Below are positions 1 to 5,093 of a stretch of 5,093 nucleotides of DNA, in pieces (position 1 is the first letter of the stretch; each line of letters opens with the position of its first letter). The stretch is from a candidate division BRC1 bacterium ADurb.BinA292 (GTDB taxonomy: Bacteria; Sumerlaeota; Sumerlaeia; MVZB01): positions 1-5,093 of the forward strand of contig MVZB01000243.1 in assembly GCA_002068205.1 (NCBI GenBank). Reading direction: 5' to 3'. A program made the position numbers and the translations under genes. The notes under the pieces are model-generated. The model had not been told where the DNA came from. It did not search any database and was given only the letters and a program-made list of their open reading frames with translations.

Positions 1-111
1 CCGATGGATCTCGCGCCGACGCCGCACGCCGATCGGGCGGTCGTGCTCATCGACGACGGGGAGCAGTTCCTCGTCGGTCGAGGCCGGATGGGGATCGTAC
101 GGCTCGTTCAC
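1..111 (-). CDS. Nudix hydrolase, N-terminal fragment (cut by left edge)
   Basis: This is the first 37 codons of a gene continuing beyond base 1. It starts at a GTG (111-109) preceded by a good Shine-Dalgarno GGGAG (minus strand, 121-117) with a 5-nt spacer. The fragment contains EELLPVVDEHDRPIG followed by the basic stretch VRRRREIHR. That matches the N-terminal start of Nudix proteins related to isopentenyl-diphosphate isomerase and YfcD, which typically open with a (D/E)ELhDVVDExDxxIG strand and then an R-x-E-x-H-R segment. The Nudix box (GX5EX7REUXEEXGU), which binds the metal and cleaves a diphosphate linkage, would lie outside the window, so activity and substrate cannot be judged. The GTG overlaps the stop codon of the upstream glycosyltransferase by 4 nt (GTGA), implying co-transcription and coupled translation. 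The identification rests on one motif; an unrelated protein is possible but less likely. Confidence 0.72.
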   Translation of the reverse strand, partial: MNEPYDPHPASTDEELLPVVDEHDRPIGVRRRREIHR

Positions 112-1880
112 GCTGGCTCCCGCGGCGGCGCCTCGCCGCTCGACGCGCCGGGTCCGGCCGGACGCACGGCGTACCAGGACCCGAATTGATCGTTCGCCGC
201 GCCGGGCCCGAAGACTTCGAGCAGCTCGAGTTTGAACAGTTCCCACTGACGGATCCGTTCGGCGGCGGCAGTTTCGTCTTCGAGCGGCGGCGCCGGGATA
301 AAGAAGCCCAACCGCGTGTTGAGCGTGTGGAGCAGGAACCGGCGCCGATCCGGGCGCAGCGGGACGTAGCGATCCTGGAGCGCCAGCATCACCTCACGGG
401 ACATGCCGGTCTGGCCCATCTCGAGGATGACGATTGGAATCTGCTGGGCGCGGAGCGCCTCGCCGATCTCGCGCATCTTGCGCCAGCCGGTTCCCTCGCG
501 CAAGCCGGCGCGCAGGTCGTTCAGGTAGGTGATGTTCCAGATGAACAGCTCGCTGAACTCGCCCCACAGACGCCGGTCGGAATCGACGGCGTAATACGGC
601 GGCGCCAGGATGAAATCGCGCGGCCGGCTGTGCTCCTGGATGATCCGCCGCACGAGGCGGACGCCGGGCCGGTCGGGGGTTCCGCGTTCGCTCAGCTCGT
701 AGGCGCGTTGATCCCACAGGAGCGCGTGGAAATTGAGGCCCGGGCCGAGGGCGAGGACCGCGAGCATCCACGCCGCCGCCAGCTTGGGGAGGGCAAACGG
801 GATCGAGCGGATCGACAGGCCGCCGCCGATTTCGGGGGCGGCGCGGGTTTTCCAGCGCCGCGCCCAGGCGACCAGTTCGCCCGCGGCGAGGATCGCGACG
901 GCCGGCTCGCTGAGGCTGAAGATGTAGTCGGCGGTGCCGCCCTTGGTGACGTAGAGAATCGCCGTCATGGTCGCCAGCAGGAACCAGGTCAGTCCGGCGC
1001 GCGCCATCGGCGGGAGCGGACTGGAGCGGAAATAGCGCGGGACGGCGATCAACGCGATGACCCAGAATGCGCCCTCCAGCGCGAGGACCTTGCCGCCCTG
1101 GTCGAGCAGTTTGCCGCGCGCGTAGTTCAGGAACTGGGGCGAACCGAGCCCGCCGGGGTAGGTTCCCACCTGCTTGAACACGACGACATCCAGGAAGGCG
1201 CCTTCGGTCCAGATGTGCAGCGCGAGCGTGACGAGGCCCGCCAGCAGCAGACAGGGGGCCGCCATGCGCAGCGCGCGCCCCGGGGCGTGCAACAGCATGA
1301 AGATGATCAGGACGAGCAGAAAAGGGGCGGCGGTCGCATTGGTGAGGGCGGCCAGGGCGGCGAAGATGCCGCTCCCGATGTCGCCGGCGCGTGTCCCCCG
1401 CAGCGCGCACCATGCCATGGCCAGCAGAAAGACGATCTCGAGCGGTTCGGATTGAAAGGCAAACGACCACCAGAAGCCGATGGGAAACCAGAGATAGATC
1501 GCCCCCGCCACCAGCGCCGTCGAGGGTCGGCCCCAGGCGCGCATCGCCAGCGCCACCACCAGCAGCAGGGTAAGCAGCCGCAGCGCAACCGAGTAGCCGC
1601 GGAAGAAGTAGACGGGGGTTTCGGGACGGAACGCCTGCGACAGTTTGTAGATCAGCGCGCCCATGAACAGGTGGCAGGGGGGCTGCGGCGCCAGGATGTC
1701 GCGATAGGGGACGACGCCTTCGGCGATCCGCATGCCGATGTACATGTAATTGCCGTCGCCGAAATCGACATAACCGCGCGACCATTGCGCGACGGTGAAG
1801 CCGACACAGCCGGCCGCCAGCAGCGCGAGCCACAGGCCATGGCGCAGGCCGAACGGCTTGTGTTTGGGGGGGACAGTCAT
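108..1880 (-). CDS. Polytopic GT-C / GT39-like glycosyltransferase
   Basis: This is a 590-residue integral membrane protein. After a short basic N-terminus comes a first membrane helix (about 14-33) and a periplasmic loop with VDFGDGNYMYIGM (Asp39, Asp42) followed by EGVVPYRDI (Glu54, Asp61). An acidic residue in this first loop is the usual catalytic or metal/donor site of GT-C enzymes (dolichyl-phosphate-mannose mannosyltransferase or ArnT-like). Further hydrophobic helices follow to about residue 340 and again at 362-382, with the SEPLE motif (144-148) before a helix. Residues 390-530 form a mostly soluble C-terminal domain, probably periplasmic, and the tail is Pro/Ala/Gly-rich. Such proteins transfer a sugar from a polyprenyl-phosphate donor to a glycan, lipid or protein; donor and acceptor here are unknown. 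The ATG is the only sensible start because an in-frame TGA lies at 1889-1887. The Shine-Dalgarno is weak (GAAAG). The gene is followed by a coupled Nudix gene and separated from the next upstream operon by 215 bp. The family call is fairly sure; the exact role is not. Confidence 0.85.
   Translation of the reverse strand: MTVPPKHKPFGLRHGLWLALLAAGCVGFTVAQWSRGYVDFGDGNYMYIGMRIAEGVVPYRDILAPQPPCHLFMGALIYKLSQAFRPETPVYFFRGYSVALRLLTLLLVVALAMRAWGRPSTALVAGAIYLWFPIGFWWSFAFQSEPLEIVFLLAMAWCALRGTRAGDIGSGIFAALAALTNATAAPFLLVLIIFMLLHAPGRALRMAAPCLLLAGLVTLALHIWTEGAFLDVVVFKQVGTYPGGLGSPQFLNYARGKLLDQGGKVLALEGAFWVIALIAVPRYFRSSPLPPMARAGLTWFLLATMTAILYVTKGGTADYIFSLSEPAVAILAAGELVAWARRWKTRAAPEIGGGLSIRSIPFALPKLAAAWMLAVLALGPGLNFHALLWDQRAYELSERGTPDRPGVRLVRRIIQEHSRPRDFILAPPYYAVDSDRRLWGEFSELFIWNITYLNDLRAGLREGTGWRKMREIGEALRAQQIPIVILEMGQTGMSREVMLALQDRYVPLRPDRRRFLLHTLNTRLGFFIPAPPLEDETAAAERIRQWELFKLELLEVFGPGAANDQFGSWYAVRPAGPGASSGEAPPREPA
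117..121 (-). promoter_or_regulatory. Ribosome binding site of the Nudix gene
   Basis: GGGAG on the minus strand lies 5 nt before the GTG start, inside the last codons of the upstream glycosyltransferase. It decides the start of the truncated Nudix gene and supports a GTG rather than an ATG start. Confidence 0.6.
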
Positions 1881-1989
1881 CGGCTTTCACACGGGGAGTG
1901 GTGGTTCGGTTGTTCGCGGGTCAGGGCAGGGATGCAGGGGACGGAAATGACACGCCGCACGTTTATGTCGGACTCCAGCATTCCCGCCC

Positions 1990-2018
1990 ATGATGATGGC
2001 GGTGGAAAGGGTTGGCAA
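1990..2018 (-). promoter_or_regulatory. Weak candidate promoter for the GT39-like gene
   Basis: On the minus strand, TTGCCA (2018-2013, 4/6 matches to the sigma70 -35 box) is followed after 17 nt by CATCAT (1995-1990, 4/6 matches to the -10 box). It lies downstream of the candidate terminator and about 110 bp before the ATG. Matches of this quality occur by chance, so this is only a candidate; a promoter nearer the start is equally possible. Confidence 0.2.
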
Positions 2019-2021
2019 TTC

Positions 2022-2039
2022 AAAACGGGGAGCACCCCG
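2022..2039 (-). terminator. Candidate rho-independent terminator after the UbiA-AsmA operon
   Basis: Read on the minus strand, CGGGG TGCT CCCCG forms a 5-bp all-GC stem with a 4-nt loop and is immediately followed by TTTT (2025-2022). It lies 57-74 nt after the TAG stop of the AsmA-like gene. The stem and the T-run are both short, so strength is uncertain. The orientation fits the end of this operon, and there is no T-run on the plus-strand side. Confidence 0.45.
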
Positions 2040-2095
2040 GAGACCTGGGGGAGGACGGGGGGCTGTGGCGCGGGATGAACCTTTACAGCGCCATA

Positions 2096-2923
2096 CTAAC
2101 GACGGGTCCGCCACTCGATGTCCTCAAGTTCCTCAAAGCCCGTCCGACGCAGCAGGTCCCACAGGTCCCAAAGGATCGCGCGCTCGATGCGCGGCTCGAG
2201 GTCCAGATTCAGGATCTCGTTGCGCAGCGGGACGCGCAGGTTCAACGTCTGCTGGTCGAAGCGGCCGTTGACGCGCACCGCGTCGAAGGGAATCATCTCG
2301 ATGCCGCGGTAGGCCTGGTCCAGCGAGGCATAGATCTCCTCGCGGCTGAGCTGCTCGCTCAGATAGGTGGTGAGCACGTCGGCGATCAGCCGCCGGTGGA
2401 TCCGGACGGTTCCGGCGGGAGCGTGGAGGGCCACGTCGATGCGGCGCCATTCGCGGCCCTGCAGCGAGAGATGAACGGTTCCGGAAACTCGGCCTTCGAT
2501 TTCCTCGGCGCGCGGCAGTTGCAGGTAGCGCAGAACCGCGTTCAGGTCGATCGTTTCGAGCGTCACCGTCGTCGCCAGATCGAGCGGTGCTTCGGCCGAA
2601 ACGGTTCCGACGCCGACCAGCCCTAGGCTGCCGCCAAAGCCGAGCAACTTGAGCCGGTCGGCCTGCCAACGGCTTTCGCGGATGGACAGGCCCGCGCCGG
2701 GAGGGCCGATGCGGATGTCGTGGCGGTAATGGAGGATCGGCGGCGCATCGGACGGCAGCCCCAGCCACGGCACGATGGGATCGGGATACGACGCCGGCGC
2801 CGGGCGCTCCCGCAGGAGCGATTCGGCCGGCGGTTGCGGCGCCGCATCGGGATAGAACAAGAGGCAGAACGCGCCCAGCAGCAGTGCCCGCGACGGCACG
2901 GTGCGCGGCGCCCCGGCGCGCAT
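2096..2923 (-). CDS. Short exported AsmA/YdbH-like protein
   Basis: The product has 275 residues. The N-terminus has a basic segment then a hydrophobic stretch (SRALLLGAFCLLF, 11-23), fitting an uncleaved anchor or signal peptide; Cys20 sits in a poor lipobox, so a lipoprotein is unlikely. The remainder alternates hydrophobic and polar residues as in beta-rich proteins. Residues 120-180 (DLNAVLRYLQL, then EGRVSGTVHLSL, then APAGTVRIHRRL) resemble the C-terminal part of AsmA/YdbH-like proteins, where a filter segment precedes G-x-(V/L)-x-G beta strands. The end (EILNLDLEPRIE) recalls the closing strands of that group. Known relatives are large periplasmic lipid-bridge or assembly proteins, so this is only a fraction of the usual length. 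The ATG at 2923-2921 overlaps the UbiA stop by one base (TGATG), and no Shine-Dalgarno precedes it, which fits translational coupling. An alternative ATG at 2974 would overlap UbiA by 52 nt and is less likely. It could instead be an unrelated conserved exported protein. Confidence 0.6.
   Translation of the reverse strand: MRAGAPRTVPSRALLLGAFCLLFYPDAAPQPPAESLLRERPAPASYPDPIVPWLGLPSDAPPILHYRHDIRIGPPGAGLSIRESRWQADRLKLLGFGGSLGLVGVGTVSAEAPLDLATTVTLETIDLNAVLRYLQLPRAEEIEGRVSGTVHLSLQGREWRRIDVALHAPAGTVRIHRRLIADVLTTYLSEQLSREEIYASLDQAYRGIEMIPFDAVRVNGRFDQQTLNLRVPLRNEILNLDLEPRIERAILWDLWDLLRRTGFEELEDIEWRTRR
2153..2170 (-). repeat. Perfect 9-bp tandem duplication inside the AsmA-like gene
   Basis: The unit caggtccca occurs twice without a gap (2153-2161 and 2162-2170). 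Because it is 9 bp long it keeps the frame and encodes Trp-Asp-Leu twice (residues 252-257) near the C-terminus. It looks like slippage or a small in-frame duplication rather than a regulatory element. Confidence 0.8.
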
Positions 2924-3813
2924 CAGGCGGGAAAGTAGACCAGCACGAGCGAGCAGCCCCAGAGGAACACACATCCCAGCAGCGGCGGGTCGCTGGCCAG
3001 GGCATGTTCGGGCGCCTCCGTTACGTCGCTGTTATAGACCAGGTAGAGGTAGCGAAAAATCCCGTAGAGGACGAAGGGGAGCGTCGAGAGCATCAGCCAG
3101 AGCTCCTCCATGTGGGTCGCGTAGAGTGTGTAGGAGAGGATGCAGCCGGCCGCGCAGACGGCGATGACGCTGTCCATCATCCGCAGCGAGTAGAGCGAGA
3201 GGACCGGCCGGAACTCGATCGCGCTGCCCTCAAGGTTCACCAGTTCGCTGCGCCGCTTGCAGAACGCCAGCAGCAGCGAGAGGAACAGGACGCAGATCAC
3301 GAACCACGACGTCAGGTCGACCTGGTTGTCGGGGGTGCGCAGCACGATCACGCCCGAAACCGCGCGGATAATGAAGCCCAGCGCGATGATCAGCGTGTCG
3401 ATCAGGAAGATCTCCTTGAGAATCGTCGTGTAGGAAAGCATCAGGACCAGATAGGCGACGCAGCAGATCCAGAAGTACGACGAGAGCCAGAGGGCGGCGC
3501 CGAGGCCGGCCGCCAGGAGCAGGATGATCGCGAGGACCGCGTCGCGCGGAGCGAGCTGACCCGCGGCGATCGGCCGATGCCGTTTGCGCGGGTGGAGCCG
3601 GTCGCGCGGCGCGTCGATCAGATCATTGAGCAGGTAGACCGCGCCGGACAGGCCGCAGAAGATCACGAAGCCGGCCAGCGCGCGCTTGACCGAAAGCGGG
3701 TCGAGGAGATTGCGCGAGAAGAACAGCCCGGCGAACAGCAGCAAATTCTTCATCCACTGGCGGGGACGCATCGCCCGCAGAATGAGGAACGTCGTCCATG
3801 GCTTCGATCCCAA
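2923..3813 (-). CDS. UbiA-family decaprenyl-phosphate phosphoribosyltransferase-like enzyme
   Basis: This 296-residue protein, of normal family length, has about eight or nine membrane helices. It opens with RPRQWMKN (16-23), typical of the DPPR synthase branch (mycobacterial Rv3806c/UbiA). It carries the first Asp-rich motif NDLIDAPRDRLHP (Asn63, Asp64, Asp67, Asp71, His74) followed by RPIAAG (80-85). The second conserved region has YTTILKEIFLIDT (Tyr128, Lys133, Asp139) and FIIRAVSG (Arg150), then FCKRRSEL (184-191). In characterised relatives the enzyme joins phosphoribosyl diphosphate to polyprenyl phosphate, giving the precursor of polyprenyl-phosphoryl arabinose; the Asp motifs bind magnesium and diphosphate. 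The start chosen is TTG (3813-3811), with GAGG 7 nt upstream and an in-frame TGA at 3825-3823. The next start is ATG at 3771, which begins right at the RPRQW motif and has no Shine-Dalgarno. The stop overlaps the AsmA-like start. A good sigma70-type promoter lies upstream. The UbiA assignment is sure; the exact substrate is inferred. Confidence 0.88.
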   Translation of the reverse strand: MGSKPWTTFLILRAMRPRQWMKNLLLFAGLFFSRNLLDPLSVKRALAGFVIFCGLSGAVYLLNDLIDAPRDRLHPRKRHRPIAAGQLAPRDAVLAIILLLAAGLGAALWLSSYFWICCVAYLVLMLSYTTILKEIFLIDTLIIALGFIIRAVSGVIVLRTPDNQVDLTSWFVICVLFLSLLLAFCKRRSELVNLEGSAIEFRPVLSLYSLRMMDSVIAVCAAGCILSYTLYATHMEELWLMLSTLPFVLYGIFRYLYLVYNSDVTEAPEHALASDPPLLGCVFLWGCSLVLVYFPA

Positions 3814-3820
3814 CGCCGGG

Positions 3821-3824
3821 CCTC
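3821..3824 (-). promoter_or_regulatory. Ribosome binding site deciding the TTG start of the UbiA gene
   Basis: GAGG on the minus strand lies 7 nt before the TTG codon at 3813-3811. The in-frame stop just upstream rules out longer products, and the later ATG at 3771 has no comparable site, so this favours the TTG start. Confidence 0.5.
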
Positions 3825-3884
3825 AATTCGCGATCGGATGGTGGGGGACGCCGCGGAGCAGGGCGCCGCGACAGCATGAACCCG

Positions 3885-3913
3885 ATGATACCCGCCTGTT
3901 TGCCATCCGCCAA
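3885..3913 (-). promoter_or_regulatory. Sigma70-type promoter for the UbiA-AsmA operon
   Basis: On the minus strand TTGGCG (3913-3908, 4/6 to TTGACA) and TATCAT (3890-3885, 5/6 to TATAAT) are separated by exactly 17 nt. Transcription would start near 3878, leaving a leader of about 65 nt before the TTG start. In such GC-rich DNA a 5/6 -10 box with ideal spacing is notable. Confidence 0.5.
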
Positions 3914-3965
3914 GAATCAATGCAATCGGCGGGCCGGAAAGCCGACTGGACCGTGTTGCTCACGC

Positions 3966-3994
3966 TTGCGCCGGGCAGGGCGCTTCCATACACT
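3966..3994 (+). promoter_or_regulatory. Candidate promoter for the rightward membrane glycosyltransferase
   Basis: TTGCGC (3966-3971, 3/6) and TACACT (3989-3994, 4/6) are spaced by 17 nt. Transcription would start near 4001, about 36 nt before the GTG proposed as the start. This fits the GTG at 4037 and would exclude the ATG at 3920, which lies upstream of the promoter. The matches are modest. Confidence 0.33.
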
Positions 3995-4036
3995 GCCAAC
4001 CGACTGAACGCGACGCCCGCCGAGGTTCCGAGGATC

Positions 4037-5093
4037 GTGGAGCATTCTCCGACGCACCTGTCCGCCGCCGCGCGCCCTCCGGGAGAGGGCGGCGCGCGAC
4101 CGCGTCGCGGGGCCGGCGCGCTGCTGGAGTCGCTGCGACGGCGGCGTTCGCATGCGCCGGCCCATCTGCTCGCCCTGCTGCTCTACATGATGCTGACCGC
4201 CGTCGCGACATGGCCGCTCGTCACACGGCCGCATCGCCTGCTGCTGGGCACGCCGGGCGATTCGATGTTGTGGGCCTGGAATTTCAGTTGGACACGGCGC
4301 GCGCTACTCGCCGATCACCAGTTGCCGTTTTTCGTCGATTACTTTTACCGCCCGTTCGACATCTCGATGCTTCATTACACGCACTCGTTCTTCTATGGCC
4401 TGCTCTACACGCTGGGCGCGTTCGTGTATGAGAACCCGTATTTCTGGTCCAATCTTTTCCTGATGGGGTCGTTCGTGGTTGCCGGCCTGGGGACGTACGC
4501 GCTGGCGCGTCGGGTCGCCGGCGACACGCCGGGTGCGCTCCTGGCCGGCGTGATCTATGCCTTCAGCAGCTTTCGCATGGTACGGGCGACCGGCCATCTC
4601 AACATTCTCAGCACGGAACTCATCCCGTGGTTTCTTTATTTTCTGCTGCGCGGCGCGCGGGAGAACCGGCCGCGCCATTTCGTCGCCGCCGGCCTCTGCC
4701 TCGTCGCCTCGGCATGGAACGACTATTGCAATACGCTGTTCCTGCTGCTGTTTTCGGTGTTGTTCATCCTGCTGGCGCCGGTGCTGCGGCTGAACCATGG
4801 CTGGTCCGCGCGGCAGCGCTGGCGCGGGCTGCGCGCCGGCGCCGTGCTCACGCTGATCTTGCTGGCGCCGCTGGTCTGGGGCATCTGGGTCACCGTGCAC
4901 ACGACCGAACTCAGCAGCCGCGCCTCGCACGACCAATACCCCGTCGGCGTGCTGAACTACCTGCTGCCGTCGCCGGGCCACACGTTGCTCTCGCGCTGGC
5001 TGTTCCCGCTGTATCACTTCGGCATCAAGGCGGCGGAGGGTGAAGGAACCGTCTTCTTCGGCTACGTCGCGATCGTGCTGATGCTGGCGGCGG
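4037..5093 (+). CDS. Large GT-C-like membrane glycosyltransferase (YfhO/GT39-like), cut by right edge
   Basis: 352 codons are visible with no stop. A cytoplasmic Arg/Pro/Ala-rich leader (1-42, with RRRR at 34-37) precedes the first helix (about 42-60, HLLALLLYMMLTAVATWPL). Then comes a periplasmic loop with GTPGDSMLWAW; Asp75 is the likely GT-C catalytic acid. Other signatures are FRMVRATGHLNILSTELIPW (179-198), NYLLPSPGHTLLSRW (307-321) and EGTVFFGY (336-343). These are the order and pattern seen in large multi-spanning bacterial proteins annotated as YfhO-like or family 39 glycosyltransferases, usually 500-800 residues, so roughly half is missing. They are presumed to transfer a sugar from a polyprenyl-phosphate donor on the outer face; substrates are unknown. 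The start is uncertain. GTG 4037 has GAGG only 3 nt upstream and CGAGG 11 nt upstream; ATG 3920 would add 39 residues of non-family sequence; ATG 4187 would begin inside the first helix. Confidence 0.8.
   Translation, partial: MEHSPTHLSAAARPPGEGGARPRRGAGALLESLRRRRSHAPAHLLALLLYMMLTAVATWPLVTRPHRLLLGTPGDSMLWAWNFSWTRRALLADHQLPFFVDYFYRPFDISMLHYTHSFFYGLLYTLGAFVYENPYFWSNLFLMGSFVVAGLGTYALARRVAGDTPGALLAGVIYAFSSFRMVRATGHLNILSTELIPWFLYFLLRGARENRPRHFVAAGLCLVASAWNDYCNTLFLLLFSVLFILLAPVLRLNHGWSARQRWRGLRAGAVLTLILLAPLVWGIWVTVHTTELSSRASHDQYPVGVLNYLLPSPGHTLLSRWLFPLYHFGIKAAEGEGTVFFGYVAIVLMLAA
4073..4091 (+). other. GC-rich hairpin near the start of the rightward glycosyltransferase
   Basis: CGCCCTC (4073-4079) pairs perfectly with GAGGGCG (4085-4091) across a 5-nt loop, and GC-rich flanks could lengthen the stem with a bulge. 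There is no T-run, so it is not an intrinsic terminator. It lies about 12 codons inside the gene as drawn and could slow early translation, or it may simply reflect high GC. Confidence 0.4.

Larger units (their letters stand above)
1881..2095. other. Intergenic spacer between the AsmA-like gene and the GT39-like gene
   Basis: This 215-bp stretch has no convincing coding content; the short ORFs crossing it are Arg/Pro/Gly-rich and lack family features. It holds a hairpin with a short T-run oriented as a minus-strand terminator (2022-2039) and weak promoter-like hexamers downstream of it (1990-2018). It also has a short purine-rich repeat, CAGGG CAGGG followed by CAGGGG (1922-1940, plus strand). 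Together these suggest that the glycosyltransferase is a separate transcription unit from the UbiA operon. Confidence 0.6.
3814..4036. other. Divergent intergenic region
   Basis: This region of 223 bp separates the leftward UbiA operon from the rightward membrane glycosyltransferase. It contains one candidate sigma70-type promoter for each direction, with -35 boxes about 50 bp apart. The frame of the rightward gene stays open through much of it, but the translation is Arg/Pro/Ala-rich without family features, so it is treated as non-coding. No clear operator palindrome or riboswitch-like structure was seen. Confidence 0.6.

Noticed and set aside
394..1890. A 498-codon minus-strand frame overlapping the GT39-like gene in another phase
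   Set aside because: The Arg/Pro/Ala-rich translation is typical of an out-of-frame reading of GC-rich DNA. The in-frame product with membrane helices explains the region.
1922..1940. CAGGG-type short repeats upstream of the GT39-like gene, considered as regulator binding sites
   Set aside because: There are only two adjacent copies and one nearby imperfect copy, without regular spacing or symmetry, so this is too little to support a site.
186..2078. A 630-codon open frame on the plus strand, antisense to the GT39-like gene
   Set aside because: Its translation is dominated by Arg, Gln, Glu, Asp and His with no hydrophobic core or known motif. It mirrors the codon structure of the opposite-strand gene, which has clear family features. 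High GC makes such antisense frames common.
2012..2626. A 204-codon plus-strand open frame antisense to the AsmA-like gene
   Set aside because: It looked more protein-like than the other antisense frames (LLVEAAVDAHRVEGNHLDAAV), but it spans the intergenic terminator and has no recognisable domain. The minus-strand gene has a coupled start and export signal, so this is taken as a shadow.
3852..3870. CGCGG/CCGCG inverted repeat in the leader of the UbiA mRNA, considered as an operator or regulatory hairpin
   Set aside because: It has only a 5-bp stem with a 9-nt loop in very GC-rich DNA, which is expected by chance, and no mutually exclusive structure was seen.
2884..3879. A 331-codon plus-strand open frame antisense to the UbiA gene
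   Set aside because: It has the same charged, Gln/Arg/Glu-rich composition, and the opposite strand carries unmistakable UbiA motifs.
4304..5017. A 237-codon minus-strand open frame antisense to the rightward glycosyltransferase
   Set aside because: It is Gln/Arg-rich low complexity, antisense to a membrane protein with recognisable GT-C signatures.

Overview
The window is high-GC bacterial DNA (G/C dominates third codon positions) with closely packed genes and GTG/TTG starts. It reads as a chromosomal segment concerned with envelope glycans and polyprenyl-linked sugars. No phage, transposon, CRISPR, rRNA or tRNA signal was found. The AsmA-like protein suggests a diderm (Gram-negative type) bacterium. 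The phylum cannot be fixed from this sequence; an uncultured lineage is possible, but that is a guess.

Layout, left to right. Bases 1-111 (minus) hold the first 37 codons of a Nudix-type hydrolase that runs off the left edge. It starts at a GTG overlapping by 4 nt the stop of a 590-residue polytopic GT-C/GT39-like glycosyltransferase (108-1880, minus). A 215-bp spacer follows (1881-2095), with a possible rho-independent terminator for the operon to its right and at best a weak promoter for the glycosyltransferase. Next come two translationally coupled minus-strand genes. The first in transcription order is a UbiA-family decaprenyl-phosphate phosphoribosyltransferase-like enzyme (2923-3813), and the second is a small exported AsmA/YdbH-like protein (2096-2923). 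A divergent promoter region (3814-4036) separates these from a second large GT-C-like membrane protein on the plus strand (4037 to beyond 5093), cut by the right edge.

How they may fit together: the UbiA-type enzyme would build a polyprenyl-phosphate-linked pentose on the inner face of the membrane. Enzymes with the GT-C fold use polyprenyl-phosphate sugars as donors on the outer face, and two such proteins flank it. The AsmA-like protein could act in the periplasm in envelope or lipid homeostasis. This is a context inference; no DprE1/DprE2-type epimerase genes are visible in the window. The content is otherwise fairly ordinary, and I see no convincing undescribed system.
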